Assembly: GCF_013393385.1 (NCBI RefSeq)
Contig: NZ_AP023239.1
Span: 1,736,001-1,800,000, forward strand
Source: Paenibacillus sp. URB8-2
GTDB taxonomy: Bacteria > Bacillota > Bacilli > Paenibacillales > Paenibacillaceae
Length of the DNA: 64,000 bases
Direction of reading: 5' to 3'
Of this stretch, positions 56,310 to 64,000 are shown one piece after another; the stretch's first letter is position 1, and every line of letters starts with the position of its first letter. The position numbers and the translations under genes are program-made. The notes beneath the pieces were generated by a model, which was not told the origin of the DNA, ran no database searches, and worked only from the letters and a program-made list of their open reading frames with translations.

Positions 56310-57244
56310 GCCTGATCGCCGGAACGATCATGACGCTGGAAGTGGCGCGGGAAGTTTCTCCCTACGGTTATTTTTTGAACGCGGGCGACCAGGATGTGCT
56401 GCTGCATTACACGGAGCTTACGGAGAAAATTAAGCCGGGCGACCACATCGAAGTATTCCTGTTCTTCGATACTGAAGACCGCCTCGCGGCGACGATGAAG
56501 AAACCGTATCTTACGCTTGGAGAGCTGGCCTTGCTGGAAGTGGCGGACGTTCACCCCCGGCTGGGATGCTTCTTGGAAATGGGGCTTGGCCGCCAACTGC
56601 TTCTGCCCATCCGCGAGCTCCCTGAACTGAAGGAGCTGCATCCCCAGGTAGGCGACCGTGTATTCGTCATTATGGAGCATGACAAGCAGGGGCGGCTGCG
56701 GGCCAAGCTTGCGGGCGAACAGGAGCTTGCTCCGCTGACATTCCCGGCGCCTACGAGCTGGAAGGGCCAGTGGATGAAGGCCCGGGTGTACAAGCCGCTT
56801 CAAATGGGCACTTTCGTCATTGTGGACGGAGGCGTTCTGGGCTTTGGCGCCATCGGTATGATCCATTCCTCCGAACGGCCTAGGCTGCTTCGCTTAGGTG
56901 AGGAGTTTGAAGCCCGGGTGGCGCACATCCGGGAGGACGGGCGAATCAATCTGTCCATGGCCCAGCGCAAGGAAGTGGGAATGGATATCGACTCCGAGAA
57001 GATTCTGGAGTTCCTGAAGAACCGCCCGGGCGGAGGAATGCCCTATTCGGATGCGACGCCGCCGGATATCATCAAACAGCGTTTCGGAATCAGCAAGGCG
57101 GCGTTCAAGCGCGCGCTCGGCAAGCTGATGAAGGAAGGTCTCATCACCCAGAAGGAGAGCTGGACGTATCTGGTACAGGCAGAGAAGGCCGATCCGGCTT
57201 CCGGTAAACAGGGCGGCGAAAGCCGCGGAAACTCTGCCGAATAA
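56306..57244 (+). CDS. CvfB-like S1 RNA-binding protein
   Basis: A 312-residue protein of the CvfB/YitL family: S1-like OB-fold domains in tandem (the first from residue 1, a clear one near residues 150-220 with GFGAIGMIHSSERPRL and INLSMAQRKE) and a C-terminal winged helix (about 235-290, FGISKAAFKRALGKLMKEG). In Staphylococcus, CvfB affects virulence and RNA handling. I start at ATG 56306, overlapping the rsfS stop. The family member is inserted between rsfS and yqeM, compared with B. subtilis. Confidence 0.88.
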   Translation: MSLIAGTIMTLEVAREVSPYGYFLNAGDQDVLLHYTELTEKIKPGDHIEVFLFFDTEDRLAATMKKPYLTLGELALLEVADVHPRLGCFLEMGLGRQLLLPIRELPELKELHPQVGDRVFVIMEHDKQGRLRAKLAGEQELAPLTFPAPTSWKGQWMKARVYKPLQMGTFVIVDGGVLGFGAIGMIHSSERPRLLRLGEEFEARVAHIREDGRINLSMAQRKEVGMDIDSEKILEFLKNRPGGGMPYSDATPPDIIKQRFGISKAAFKRALGKLMKEGLITQKESWTYLVQAEKADPASGKQGGESRGNSAE

Positions 57245-57272
57245 GACGGCAATGGAAAGAGCGGTGTGGTGA

Positions 57273-58043
57273 GTGTCCTCCTATGGAAAATTTGCTTATG
57301 TCTACGATGAACTGATGGCCGATATGCCGTATCCGCAGTGGCTAGCTTTTGCCGAGACCGCCTGGGAGCGGCTCGGAAAGCCGAAGACCGTGGCCGAGCT
57401 GGGCTGCGGCACCGGCAGCCTCACGATTCCGCTGGCCGAGGCGGGATATCATATGACGGGAATTGACCTTTCATCGGATATGCTTGCCGTGGCGCGGCAG
57501 AAGATGGAGGAACTCCCCCGCGGCCGCCGGTTTATACGGGAGGGAAGCGTGCAGTGGATCAGACAGGACATGAGGGAATGGGAGCTTCCGGAACCGGTGG
57601 ACTCCGTGATTTCCTTTTGCGATAGTCTGAATTATGTATTGGAAGAGAACGGGATCGCGTCGGTCTTCAAACGCACTTACGATGGATTGAAGCCGGGCGG
57701 CAGCTTTCTGTTCGATGTGCATCATCCAAACACGCTGATCAGCTATGCGGAGGAGCAGCCTTTTGTGATGGAGGAGTCTTCCGTAGCGTACATTTGGACC
57801 TGTGAGCTGGATGCGCCGAGGCGGGAGATTGAGCATCATTTATCCATCTTCGTGAGCGAAGAGCCGGGGAGCGACCGGTATCGCCGGTTTGAGGAAGTGC
57901 ATATTCAGCGGGCGTATGATCCGGAGTGGATGGCGGAAGAGCTGCGGAGAGCCGGCTTCAGCCAGGTGCGGATGTATGCCGATTTTAAATGGATTTCTGC
58001 CGGAAATGATGCGCAGCGGCTGTTCTATGTGGCTGTGAAGTGA
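57273..58043 (+). CDS. yqeM: SAM-dependent methyltransferase YqeM
   Basis: A 256-residue class I methyltransferase. It begins YGKFAYVYDELMADMPY, typical of YqeM. SAM-binding motif I is VAELGCGTGSLTIPLAE (near residue 40), followed by GIDLSSDMLAVARQK and the motif for the acidic residue QDMREWELPEP. GTG 57273 is weakly placed after GTGTGGTGA. The substrate is not known. Last gene of the yqe block here; comER does not follow. Confidence 0.9.
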   Translation: MSSYGKFAYVYDELMADMPYPQWLAFAETAWERLGKPKTVAELGCGTGSLTIPLAEAGYHMTGIDLSSDMLAVARQKMEELPRGRRFIREGSVQWIRQDMREWELPEPVDSVISFCDSLNYVLEENGIASVFKRTYDGLKPGGSFLFDVHHPNTLISYAEEQPFVMEESSVAYIWTCELDAPRREIEHHLSIFVSEEPGSDRYRRFEEVHIQRAYDPEWMAEELRRAGFSQVRMYADFKWISAGNDAQRLFYVAVK

Positions 58044-58075
58044 ACGTTCCGGACAATTTCACAGTAGTTATCAAT

Positions 58076-58114
58076 AGCGGTTCTTTTCCCGTTCGGGAGA
58101 GGAGCCGCTTTTTG
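58076..58114 (+). terminator. Terminator of the yqe block
   Basis: AGCGGTTCTTTTCCC / GGGAGAGGAGCCGCT with a GTTC loop and a T run. Confidence 0.88.
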
Positions 58115-58413
58115 TCGTTGGTTAAGGAATCGGCCTCACCGTCCTGGAAGGAGCAATCGGAGTCTGCCGAGGATATAGCGAATCTCAAAAATCAAACCTT
58201 CGCGCATTTGAAACACTCCTTCTCGTTGGGTTTGGCAGACGAAGTTAGTGTGCGCTCGCAGCGGCAAAACTATGCGAATATATGAAAACCCGCGAAGCTA
58301 GGCTTGGTTTGGCTAAGAGAATTTTATCTCAAATAAAATATAAAAGATTTTACTATAAATAAATTTTAATATCATGTCGAAGATATAATTAACATACCTT
58401 GAGGAGCAGCGTT
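58115..58413. other. Gap before the PP2C regulator
   Basis: About 300 bases, becoming very AT-rich after 58310. No gene that I can support; probably holds the promoter for the next gene. Confidence 0.5.
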
Positions 58414-59556
58414 ATGAGTATATTAATTGTCGATGATTCCAATTTTAATCTCCTTTATATCAGGAATGTGTTAGTTGGAGCAGGCTACAACAATATTCAG
58501 ACTGTAAGCTCTGCTCATGAAGCTTTTAAGATACTTGGAATTGCAGATGGAAACGTCCCTCGCCGGCCGGCGCCTGTGGCCCTCATACTGCTGGATATTG
58601 AGATGCCCGAAATGGATGGGATTGCGGCATGCAAAATCATTAAAGAACATCCTATTTACTCGGATTTACCCGTTATTTTTTTGACAGGCAAGCGCGGTCA
58701 CTTAAAGGAAGCCTTCAATGCTGGCGGGACAGACTTTATTGAAAGAGGTCGACCCGAGTACGAGCTTCTGGCAAGGGTGAAATCCGCCCTTCATTTAAAA
58801 AGGGAAACCGACATTCGTAAGAATAGAGAGAACCGGCTGCGCAAGGAACTTCAATTGGCTAAGCATTTGCAAAAAAGCGTCCTGAGCTCTCCGATTGATG
58901 ACCGGAATCTTCAGATTAACGCAAAATATATCCAGTCTGAAGAAGTATCGGGCGATATGTTCTTTTGGACGCGGATCGATGATCAGAAATATGGCGTGCT
59001 ATTGATGGATGTGTCCGGTCACGGCCTATCCTCGGCGCTGATCAGCATGTCCGTACGCTCGCTGCTGGAAGAAGTTATTGTACGTCTGGTAGAACCGAGT
59101 TTGGTTTGCGAAGAATTGAACAAGCTGCTGCTCAATTTGTTCAAAAACAGCAAGCATACGGTATACTTCACCGCTATTTACCTATTAATCGATTACCACG
59201 CCAACCTCATTGAGTACTTTAATGCAGGTCATCCTCCGGGGGTGATATTCACGAACGAGGGAGAACCCTTTCATCTTGAGGTTACTACAATCCCGATTGG
59301 CATTAAAAAGGAAATAAACAGTGCAAAAAAGTCTTGGCTGATTCAAAAGCCGTCCAAGGTCCTGCTGTATACGGACGGATTGGTCGAAATCCCCGGCTCG
59401 TCCATCAAACAAGGAATTCTGCAGCTGGAGGAGCATGCAATGGCTGTACAAAATCTGCCGAATGCACGATTTTTGGATGAGATTGAGGGCTTTGTGACCC
59501 ATAACAGGGATGATGTCTGCATCATTTCCGTTCATTTGAAATCAAGGGAACCATAA
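58414..59556 (+). CDS. Response regulator with PP2C-type phosphatase output
   Basis: A 380-residue RsbU/RsbP-like regulator. The receiver domain (1 to about 125) has acidic DD in IVDDSN, phospho-acceptor Asp61 in LLDIEMPEMDG and Thr91, but the normally invariant Lys near residue 111 is replaced (FIERGRP). A helical linker (about 125-160) leads to a PP2C (SpoIIE) phosphatase (about 170-378) with the metal Asp in SEEVSGDMF, MDVSGHGLSSAL, FNAGHPPG and LLYTDGLVE. Such enzymes dephosphorylate STAS-domain antagonists, and a STAS gene lies 2.3 kb downstream. ATG 58414 follows GAGGAG. Confidence 0.92.
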   Translation: MSILIVDDSNFNLLYIRNVLVGAGYNNIQTVSSAHEAFKILGIADGNVPRRPAPVALILLDIEMPEMDGIAACKIIKEHPIYSDLPVIFLTGKRGHLKEAFNAGGTDFIERGRPEYELLARVKSALHLKRETDIRKNRENRLRKELQLAKHLQKSVLSSPIDDRNLQINAKYIQSEEVSGDMFFWTRIDDQKYGVLLMDVSGHGLSSALISMSVRSLLEEVIVRLVEPSLVCEELNKLLLNLFKNSKHTVYFTAIYLLIDYHANLIEYFNAGHPPGVIFTNEGEPFHLEVTTIPIGIKKEINSAKKSWLIQKPSKVLLYTDGLVEIPGSSIKQGILQLEEHAMAVQNLPNARFLDEIEGFVTHNRDDVCIISVHLKSREP

Positions 59557-59589
59557 CAGCTCATGTCATTGGCTTTGTACAATTAACTG

Positions 59590-59675
59590 AAAAAGGCAAA
59601 CCCATTCGAAAGATGGGGACGCAAAGCCACGGGCCTAAAGTGAACAAGATGGCAGCCGGGTTCCCGAAAGGATAA
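59590..59675 (+). ncRNA. Cyclic di-GMP-I (GEMM-I) riboswitch
   Basis: The core reads GGCAAACCCATTCGAAAGATG, GGGACGCAAAGCCACGGGCC, TAAAG, then GGCAGCCGGGTT. (First part split as GGCAAACC and CATTCGAAAGATG.) These are the GEMM-I landmarks: the ligand-binding G in GGCAAA, the GAAA tetraloop of P1b and its GCC..GGGCCTAAA receptor side. It lies in the 5' leader of the Jag_N-FapA gene, followed by a terminator. Confidence 0.94.
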
Positions 59676-59685
59676 TTTACAAGAT

Positions 59686-59716
59686 AAGACTATCCTTTTC
59701 GGATAGTCTTTTTTCT
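59686..59716 (+). terminator. c-di-GMP riboswitch terminator
   Basis: AAGACTATCC / GGATAGTCTT stem with a TTTTC loop and a T run, 10 bases after the aptamer, so control is probably by premature termination. Confidence 0.9.
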
Positions 59717-59769
59717 TTCGTTGGCACGGTTTGCGGGATAGCAGGCATGCGCAGAAAGGTGGGGGCAAT

Positions 59770-61821
59770 ATGGAGCGGAGTATCCTTTCAAAAGGAAGAA
59801 CGGTCTCGGAAGCGGTCAAGCTTGCCTTGGATTTGCTCGGCGCTTCCAAAGAACAAGTGAATTTAGAAATTATCGAGCAAGGGTCCAAAGGATTGCTGGG
59901 AATCAAGTCCAAGCCTGCTGTCGTACGGGCCGTCCTTGCATCGCCATCGCCTCCCGCGAGAGAACCGGAAGATATCATTAACGGGCTGCTTCTAAGCATC
60001 GGGGTGGATGAGCAGCCAATCCGTCTTGGTCAGGCTTCACCTGTTCAGGATAAACCCGGCCCTGCTTCAAATATCGGAAAGGTCTGGGTGGAAGACGGAC
60101 AGATCAAGGCGCTTGCGGCGCCTGATAATTATCCGCTGATCAGTCCCCTCAAGCACGTGAAAATAATGAAAAATGGAATTCCGGTTGAAAAAACCGTGCT
60201 TGTAACGGAACACGATCATATTACCGCCGAACTGATAGACGAGCTGATCGAACCCGTCTTCAAGATTACAGCAGATGATCCGTTTATGGAGGTGACCATT
60301 CAGGTCCAACCCGGCTACCGGTTGCTTCGGAGCTTGCGGGATTCCGAGCCCAGCAGCCATGCTATTCTGGAGTTGGAAGAATTAGCAATCCCCCATCCCA
60401 TTGAGACTGGCGAGGTGCTGAAGCTGTTGAGGGAGATGGGAGTAGTTCAAGGAATTAATCATGAAAAAATAATGGATGCATGCAATACGTCAATTCCCGG
60501 CTCATACCTCATTGCGGAAGGGCAGTGGCCCATAGAAGGAAAAGATGGAAGCTTTGAAATGACGTTTGATACCAGCGCCAGATTCGTTAAGCCGAAGCGG
60601 CGGAAGGATGGGACTGTCGACTACCGGGAGATTAAAGAGTTTCCGACAGTTAACGAGGGGCAAGTGCTCGGTTATGTCATGCCGCCGGTTCCCGGTGTGC
60701 CGGGGATCAATGTCAAAGGTGAACCGGTACCGCCTTCTCCGATCCATGAAGTAATACCGGTTGAGGGTCGGGGTACCGTTTGGACCGACAATGGTTCGCA
60801 GGTGGTCGCCATAATGTCCGGCATGCCCCAGGTTCACCAGCAGGGCACCCGAATCCGCGTGTCGATCCTCCCTTTATTGATGCATGCGGGGGATGTGAAC
60901 ATGGAGACCGGAAATATTCATTTCCAGGGAAATGTCGAAATTACCGGTTCGGTTCAGGACAATATGAAGGTCGAAACCAGCGGCAGTGTTGTTGTCCATG
61001 GCAACGTGAATATGGCGAATATTAACGCATCGCAATCGCTTATTGTGCATGCGAACCTGATTTCCGGCAAGATCACGATTGGAAAGGGAAACCTGCTGAA
61101 CGCGGAAATGGAGCCGCTGCTGAAGGAGATTGCTGATAAAATCGGTTTTTTGAAGGTTGCTGTCGATCAAATCAGCCATGCGGCTGCATTTAAAATGACG
61201 GATTTCAAGACTTCCGGCTTCCGTCATTTATTGAATGTTCTGTTAAAGGGAAAGTTCAAAGTGCTGAATAACGTGCTGGTCCAATTAGCTGAGAAGATTG
61301 ACTCGAACAAGGCGCATCTGGAGGAGGACTGGATCAATTATTCCCAAGAGCTCAAGAGCGGTTTTTTGAATCCATTAAGCAGCCAATTCCGGGGACTTGA
61401 GGATCTGGAGCGATTTAGGCAAAAAACGGAGTACCTGCATTCCGTCGTGGAAGCTCCTTCGGAGAACAATGTATTTGCCAAATTCAATTACTCCCACAGC
61501 AGCCACATCTACTGCGGCGGAGATCTCAGCGTAAGTAAAGGCTGTTATAACAGTATGGTTTATTGCCAGGGCTTTATGGAGATTTTCGGGTTTCTCAGGG
61601 GTGGCGTTTACTTTGCCAACAAAGGATTGATCGTTAACGAAGCCGGAACACCGGGAAGCATCGGAACCAAGCTTCACGTCCCTGAAGGCTCGTCCATCAA
61701 AATCCGCAAAGCCTTCGAAGGAACCGTAGTCCAAATCGGCAAGAGGTCTATTCAACTCACCGAAGAAAGCGAGCATCTCCATGCAAGACTTGATCATGAT
61801 GGGAATTTGATTCTGAAATAG
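59770..61821 (+). CDS. FapA/DUF342 protein with Jag_N domain
   Basis: A 683-residue cytoplasmic protein. Residues about 3-52 are a Jag_N domain (SKGRTVSEAVKLALDLLG, GSKGLLGIKSK), as in the RNA-binding protein KhpB/Jag. The rest is FapA (DUF342): a central domain with VNEGQVLGYVMPPVPGVPGI and a right-handed beta-helix around residues 390-440 and 580-640 (NIHFQGNVEITGSVQDNMKV, GDLSVSKGC), separated by a coiled-coil insertion (about 445-560). FapA proteins are linked with polymer or surface functions; the role is unclear. ATG 59770 follows AAAGGTGGGGG. Expression is expected to follow c-di-GMP through the riboswitch upstream. Confidence 0.9.
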   Translation: MERSILSKGRTVSEAVKLALDLLGASKEQVNLEIIEQGSKGLLGIKSKPAVVRAVLASPSPPAREPEDIINGLLLSIGVDEQPIRLGQASPVQDKPGPASNIGKVWVEDGQIKALAAPDNYPLISPLKHVKIMKNGIPVEKTVLVTEHDHITAELIDELIEPVFKITADDPFMEVTIQVQPGYRLLRSLRDSEPSSHAILELEELAIPHPIETGEVLKLLREMGVVQGINHEKIMDACNTSIPGSYLIAEGQWPIEGKDGSFEMTFDTSARFVKPKRRKDGTVDYREIKEFPTVNEGQVLGYVMPPVPGVPGINVKGEPVPPSPIHEVIPVEGRGTVWTDNGSQVVAIMSGMPQVHQQGTRIRVSILPLLMHAGDVNMETGNIHFQGNVEITGSVQDNMKVETSGSVVVHGNVNMANINASQSLIVHANLISGKITIGKGNLLNAEMEPLLKEIADKIGFLKVAVDQISHAAAFKMTDFKTSGFRHLLNVLLKGKFKVLNNVLVQLAEKIDSNKAHLEEDWINYSQELKSGFLNPLSSQFRGLEDLERFRQKTEYLHSVVEAPSENNVFAKFNYSHSSHIYCGGDLSVSKGCYNSMVYCQGFMEIFGFLRGGVYFANKGLIVNEAGTPGSIGTKLHVPEGSSIKIRKAFEGTVVQIGKRSIQLTEESEHLHARLDHDGNLILK

Positions 61822-61831
61822 GGGTGATTAC

Positions 61832-62143
61832 ATGTTCTCATATCAAATGATAACGGACAAAGAAAAAGCTCTCGTAATATGTAAGGGAGATATCGACATT
61901 GATGCGAGTGAAATTATTGAGGAGGATATTCAGCCGGCCGTATCGGGACATGAATCGGTGATCTTCGATTTTGAGAAAATCTACTTTGTGGATTCGTCCG
62001 GCATCGGACTGATGATCAAGCTTGTAAACGATCTGCAAAAGGAAGGGCGGAAAGTTCGGATCGAACGGATCAGACCGGAAGTAATGGAGGTATTCGAACT
62101 CCTTCAAATGGACGAAATCCTGGGTAAGGAAACTTTTGAGTAA
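61832..62143 (+). CDS. STAS-domain anti-sigma factor antagonist
   Basis: A 103-residue single STAS domain of the SpoIIAA/RsbV family. The phospho-acceptor motif is FVDSSGIGLM with Ser56 as the probable site. Such proteins, when dephosphorylated, capture an anti-sigma kinase or a similar partner. The PP2C regulator upstream is a natural phosphatase for it; no kinase of RsbW type is in the window. It starts ten bases after the FapA-like gene, so it is in the same transcript under c-di-GMP control. Confidence 0.92.
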   Translation: MFSYQMITDKEKALVICKGDIDIDASEIIEEDIQPAVSGHESVIFDFEKIYFVDSSGIGLMIKLVNDLQKEGRKVRIERIRPEVMEVFELLQMDEILGKETFE

Positions 62144-62238
62144 ACGAGGTTGAAGCTGCATCCCGGTTTTTCGGGAAATTAATATAAAGGTATATTTTCA
62201 ATGGATATGCCAAACGGCTTAGTGGGAGGGGTTACGGC

Positions 62239-62582
62239 ATGAAAAAACGTGTTCTTCGCATCATGTACGGTGCGGCTGTCATTGCGGCATTGGCTTTGGC
62301 GGCTGTCTTTTAAATATTACGGCTCTGTCTTTTAATGGGGGAAAGATGCCCGTATCGTCAACGGCTCTGCGGCTGGCGGGACTGGATCATCTGGGTGATT
62401 ACAGCTTGTCTTCCCGTCACCGGAGTATGGATGAAAGCCATTTGCAATGGATTGGAGACTGGATACCGTTTATTACACCAGTGGGCACGAATTATGTGCT
62501 GAGTCCGGGGGATGTGATCGTAGGCATCGGTCTGATCGCATTGTTGATTGGTATTTCTAAATGGAGAGAACACCTAAAATGA
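62239..62582 (+). pseudogene. DUF5317-type membrane protein, frameshifted
   Basis: ATG 62239, after GGGAGGGG, reads MKKRVLRIMYGAAVIAALAL and stops at 62311. Another frame continues LNITALSFNGGKMPVSSTAL and ends with two conserved stretches (WIGDWIPFITPV, LSPGDVIVGIGLIALLIG), typical of DUF5317 membrane proteins. Adding one T to the T4 run at 62308-62311 joins them into one 114-residue protein. Either a true mutation, or a homopolymer sequencing error. If the frame is broken, ATG 62346 could still start a 78-residue C-terminal part. It overlaps the HD-GYP gene by four bases. Confidence 0.8.
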
Positions 62583-64000
62583 GAGAGAAAAACGGATTTA
62601 CACTGCTGCTCTATACCGCAGGCCTGCTGGGCTTCATCTATATCATTCTGAATACGGACCATATTCATATAGCTGATTCCATTCCTGTTGTTCTGCTCAT
62701 CATCTTAATGGATTTATTTCCGGTCAAGATGCTGAGCGGGGATGACTTCAGCGGGGGGATTATAGGCTTCATGATCCTGCTGCTCGGATTCGGAGTGGAA
62801 ACAGCGTTAATGGGGATTTATTTAAGCACTGCAATTTACTTCTTGAAGTCCTCGCGGTGGAAGGCGAGCAATATTCCATTTTTCCGTTTTATTTCTACCG
62901 TAGGCATGTACGCGTTGTGCATGACGATTACATATATTTCAATCCGTTATCTTGGAAATGCTTCAGTGTATATTAAATCCGCTTTGGGAGCCTTGATTTT
63001 TGAAACTTTGAATATCCTGTTAATTGCCGGCATTTACAAGACGGTGTCGGGTACGAACTTTCTGGAGAATGTGCATTTTAAGATAAAAGAAACGGTAACT
63101 CCCGTATTGCTCTGTACGGTTATCGTTCCGTACTTTTTGATCCATATCTCTGAGAACCAGATTGTTTACGAGACGGTCTATACGTCATTTTTCCTCATTT
63201 TCATTATTCTTTTCTCCCGCGGCTTTCTGCGGGAAGCCAAGCTGAGGAAGAGTTCGTCGGAGGAGTTTATCCGTCTTTGTGAGTTCAGGCAATCCAGGCC
63301 TTCGCATGGGCACGGTTCAAGGCTGGGGATCATTGCGGAGTATGTACTCAGCAAAAAAGGCTATACCGGGAGAAATAAAAGCGAACTGCTGATGTCGGCG
63401 ATTCTTCATGATATCGGTAAAGTTCTTGTCTCTTCCCATGTATTGAACAAGCGAGGTGCGCTGTCTTTATCCGAGGAGAAGGAATACCAGTCCCATAGCG
63501 AAAAAGGCGCCGAAATCATTCTCAATATTACCGGAAACAAAGAGGTCGCGGACTGGATCAGGTATCATCATGAACGCTATGACGGCAAGGGCTATCCAAG
63601 CGGCTTGAAGGGCGGCGAAATCCCCCTCGGCTCAAGAATAATCGCGCTGTGCAATGAGCTTGATCATTTAATGCTGCAATACACGAATGATGAACATGTG
63701 TTTCAGAAAGTTCGGGAATTATCCGGAAAGGCGCTTGATCCGATACTGGTCAACGTTCTTGACGCAGCCGCGATCAGAAGCATCCGCAGTCAGTTCGTTT
63801 ATCATGAAGTACATGAGGAATCCGGGAATGAAGCGGAGTACAGCGGCAGCGCCGGGGAAGCGTTTATCGGGAACACGAATTTGTTCAAGTATTTTGCCGA
63901 GGAACAACGGCTCAGCGGCGCGCCGACAATGGATTTGGCCCATCAAATTGCACACCTTGCAGAGCATTCGCTTCAAACCGGCCATACCTTTCATGAAGTC
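62579..64000 (+). CDS. Membrane HD-GYP domain protein (cut by window edge)
   Basis: An open frame from ATG 62579 to the end of the window (474 codons visible). About seven hydrophobic segments (residues 6 to about 212) form a sensor-like membrane domain. A HD-GYP domain follows with His277-Asp278 in AILHDIGKVLVS, His pairs in YHHERYDGKGYPSG and the GYP motif at 338-340. The HD-GYP domain normally hydrolyses cyclic di-GMP to GMP. The visible end continues past the catalytic core, so more domains may follow. The start overlaps the DUF5317 stop (ATGA). The gene is preceded by a c-di-GMP riboswitch-controlled operon, which suggests feedback. Confidence 0.9.
   Translation, partial: MREKNGFTLLLYTAGLLGFIYIILNTDHIHIADSIPVVLLIILMDLFPVKMLSGDDFSGGIIGFMILLLGFGVETALMGIYLSTAIYFLKSSRWKASNIPFFRFISTVGMYALCMTITYISIRYLGNASVYIKSALGALIFETLNILLIAGIYKTVSGTNFLENVHFKIKETVTPVLLCTVIVPYFLIHISENQIVYETVYTSFFLIFIILFSRGFLREAKLRKSSSEEFIRLCEFRQSRPSHGHGSRLGIIAEYVLSKKGYTGRNKSELLMSAILHDIGKVLVSSHVLNKRGALSLSEEKEYQSHSEKGAEIILNITGNKEVADWIRYHHERYDGKGYPSGLKGGEIPLGSRIIALCNELDHLMLQYTNDEHVFQKVRELSGKALDPILVNVLDAAAIRSIRSQFVYHEVHEESGNEAEYSGSAGEAFIGNTNLFKYFAEEQRLSGAPTMDLAHQIAHLAEHSLQTGHTFHEV

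Noticed and set aside
58040..58285. 81-codon open frame after yqeM
   Set aside because: It runs straight through a strong terminator hairpin (58076-58114), lacks a good ribosome binding site and resembles no family.

Overview
The window reads as a chromosome segment of an endospore-forming, low-GC Gram-positive, most likely a Paenibacillus or close relative. The evidence is a 16S-23S-5S operon of Bacillales type, a spoVAC-AD-AE operon, the yqeG-yqeH-aroE-yhbY-nadD-yqeK-rsfS-yqeM housekeeping block, an S-layer-anchored (SLH) arabinanase, and RNA switches typical of Firmicutes. No CRISPR array, phage or transposase gene was seen.

Layout. (1) 1-21.1 kb is a patchwork of cassettes: a decayed methionine-import cassette (metI, broken metN, metQ) with uroD-like and proC-like remnants; a divergent cluster for cell or spore surface glycans (two GT4, a PIG-L deacetylase, a GT2, then a GT fused to propeller blades, a HipA-like kinase, two tandem Ser/Asp-tailed Cys-rich proteins and a CotS-like kinase); and a LacI-regulated sugar ABC transporter operon with a nitrilase-family hydrolase and a glycosidase. 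Pieces of the sporulation sigma factor gene sigK, or copies of its terminator, lie at the borders of these cassettes (0.9, 4.6, 13.4 and 21.0 kb). This suggests a locus that has repeatedly taken up DNA. (2) 21.2-26.8 kb is an rRNA operon driven by three tandem promoters with no tRNA in its spacers. (3) 26.8-36.9 kb holds a frameshifted His/Gly-rich gene, a 1605-residue arabinanase, a DinB-like protein, an aldo/keto reductase, a 2-hydroxyacid dehydrogenase, and an 8-oxoguanine/guanine deaminase-type gene behind a variant purine riboswitch wired as an apparent ON switch.

(4) 37.1-42.4 kb is the mannitol operon mtlA-mtlR-mtlF-mtlD. (5) 42.7-46.1 kb has an M42 peptidase, a tiny membrane peptide and spoVAC-AD-AE. 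(6) 46.1-58.1 kb has a DinB-like gene, a MoxR/DUF58/transglutaminase operon and the yqeG-to-yqeM block, with two copies of a structured repeat at 46.1 and 54.7 kb. (7) 58.4-64 kb is a signalling block: a response-regulator/PP2C phosphatase, a c-di-GMP-I riboswitch controlling a Jag_N-FapA fusion, a STAS protein, a frameshifted DUF5317 gene and an HD-GYP protein that runs off the window.

How the genes work together. The mannitol operon imports and oxidises mannitol to fructose-6-phosphate. The SLH arabinanase, the glycosidase and the sugar ABC transporter suit plant polysaccharide use. The spoVA genes, the CotS-like kinase and the probable surface-glycan cluster point to spore construction and germination. 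The last block probably links c-di-GMP level and partner switching to surface or motility behaviour. Two genes carry single-base homopolymer frameshifts that may be sequencing errors; the metN deletion cannot be explained that way.
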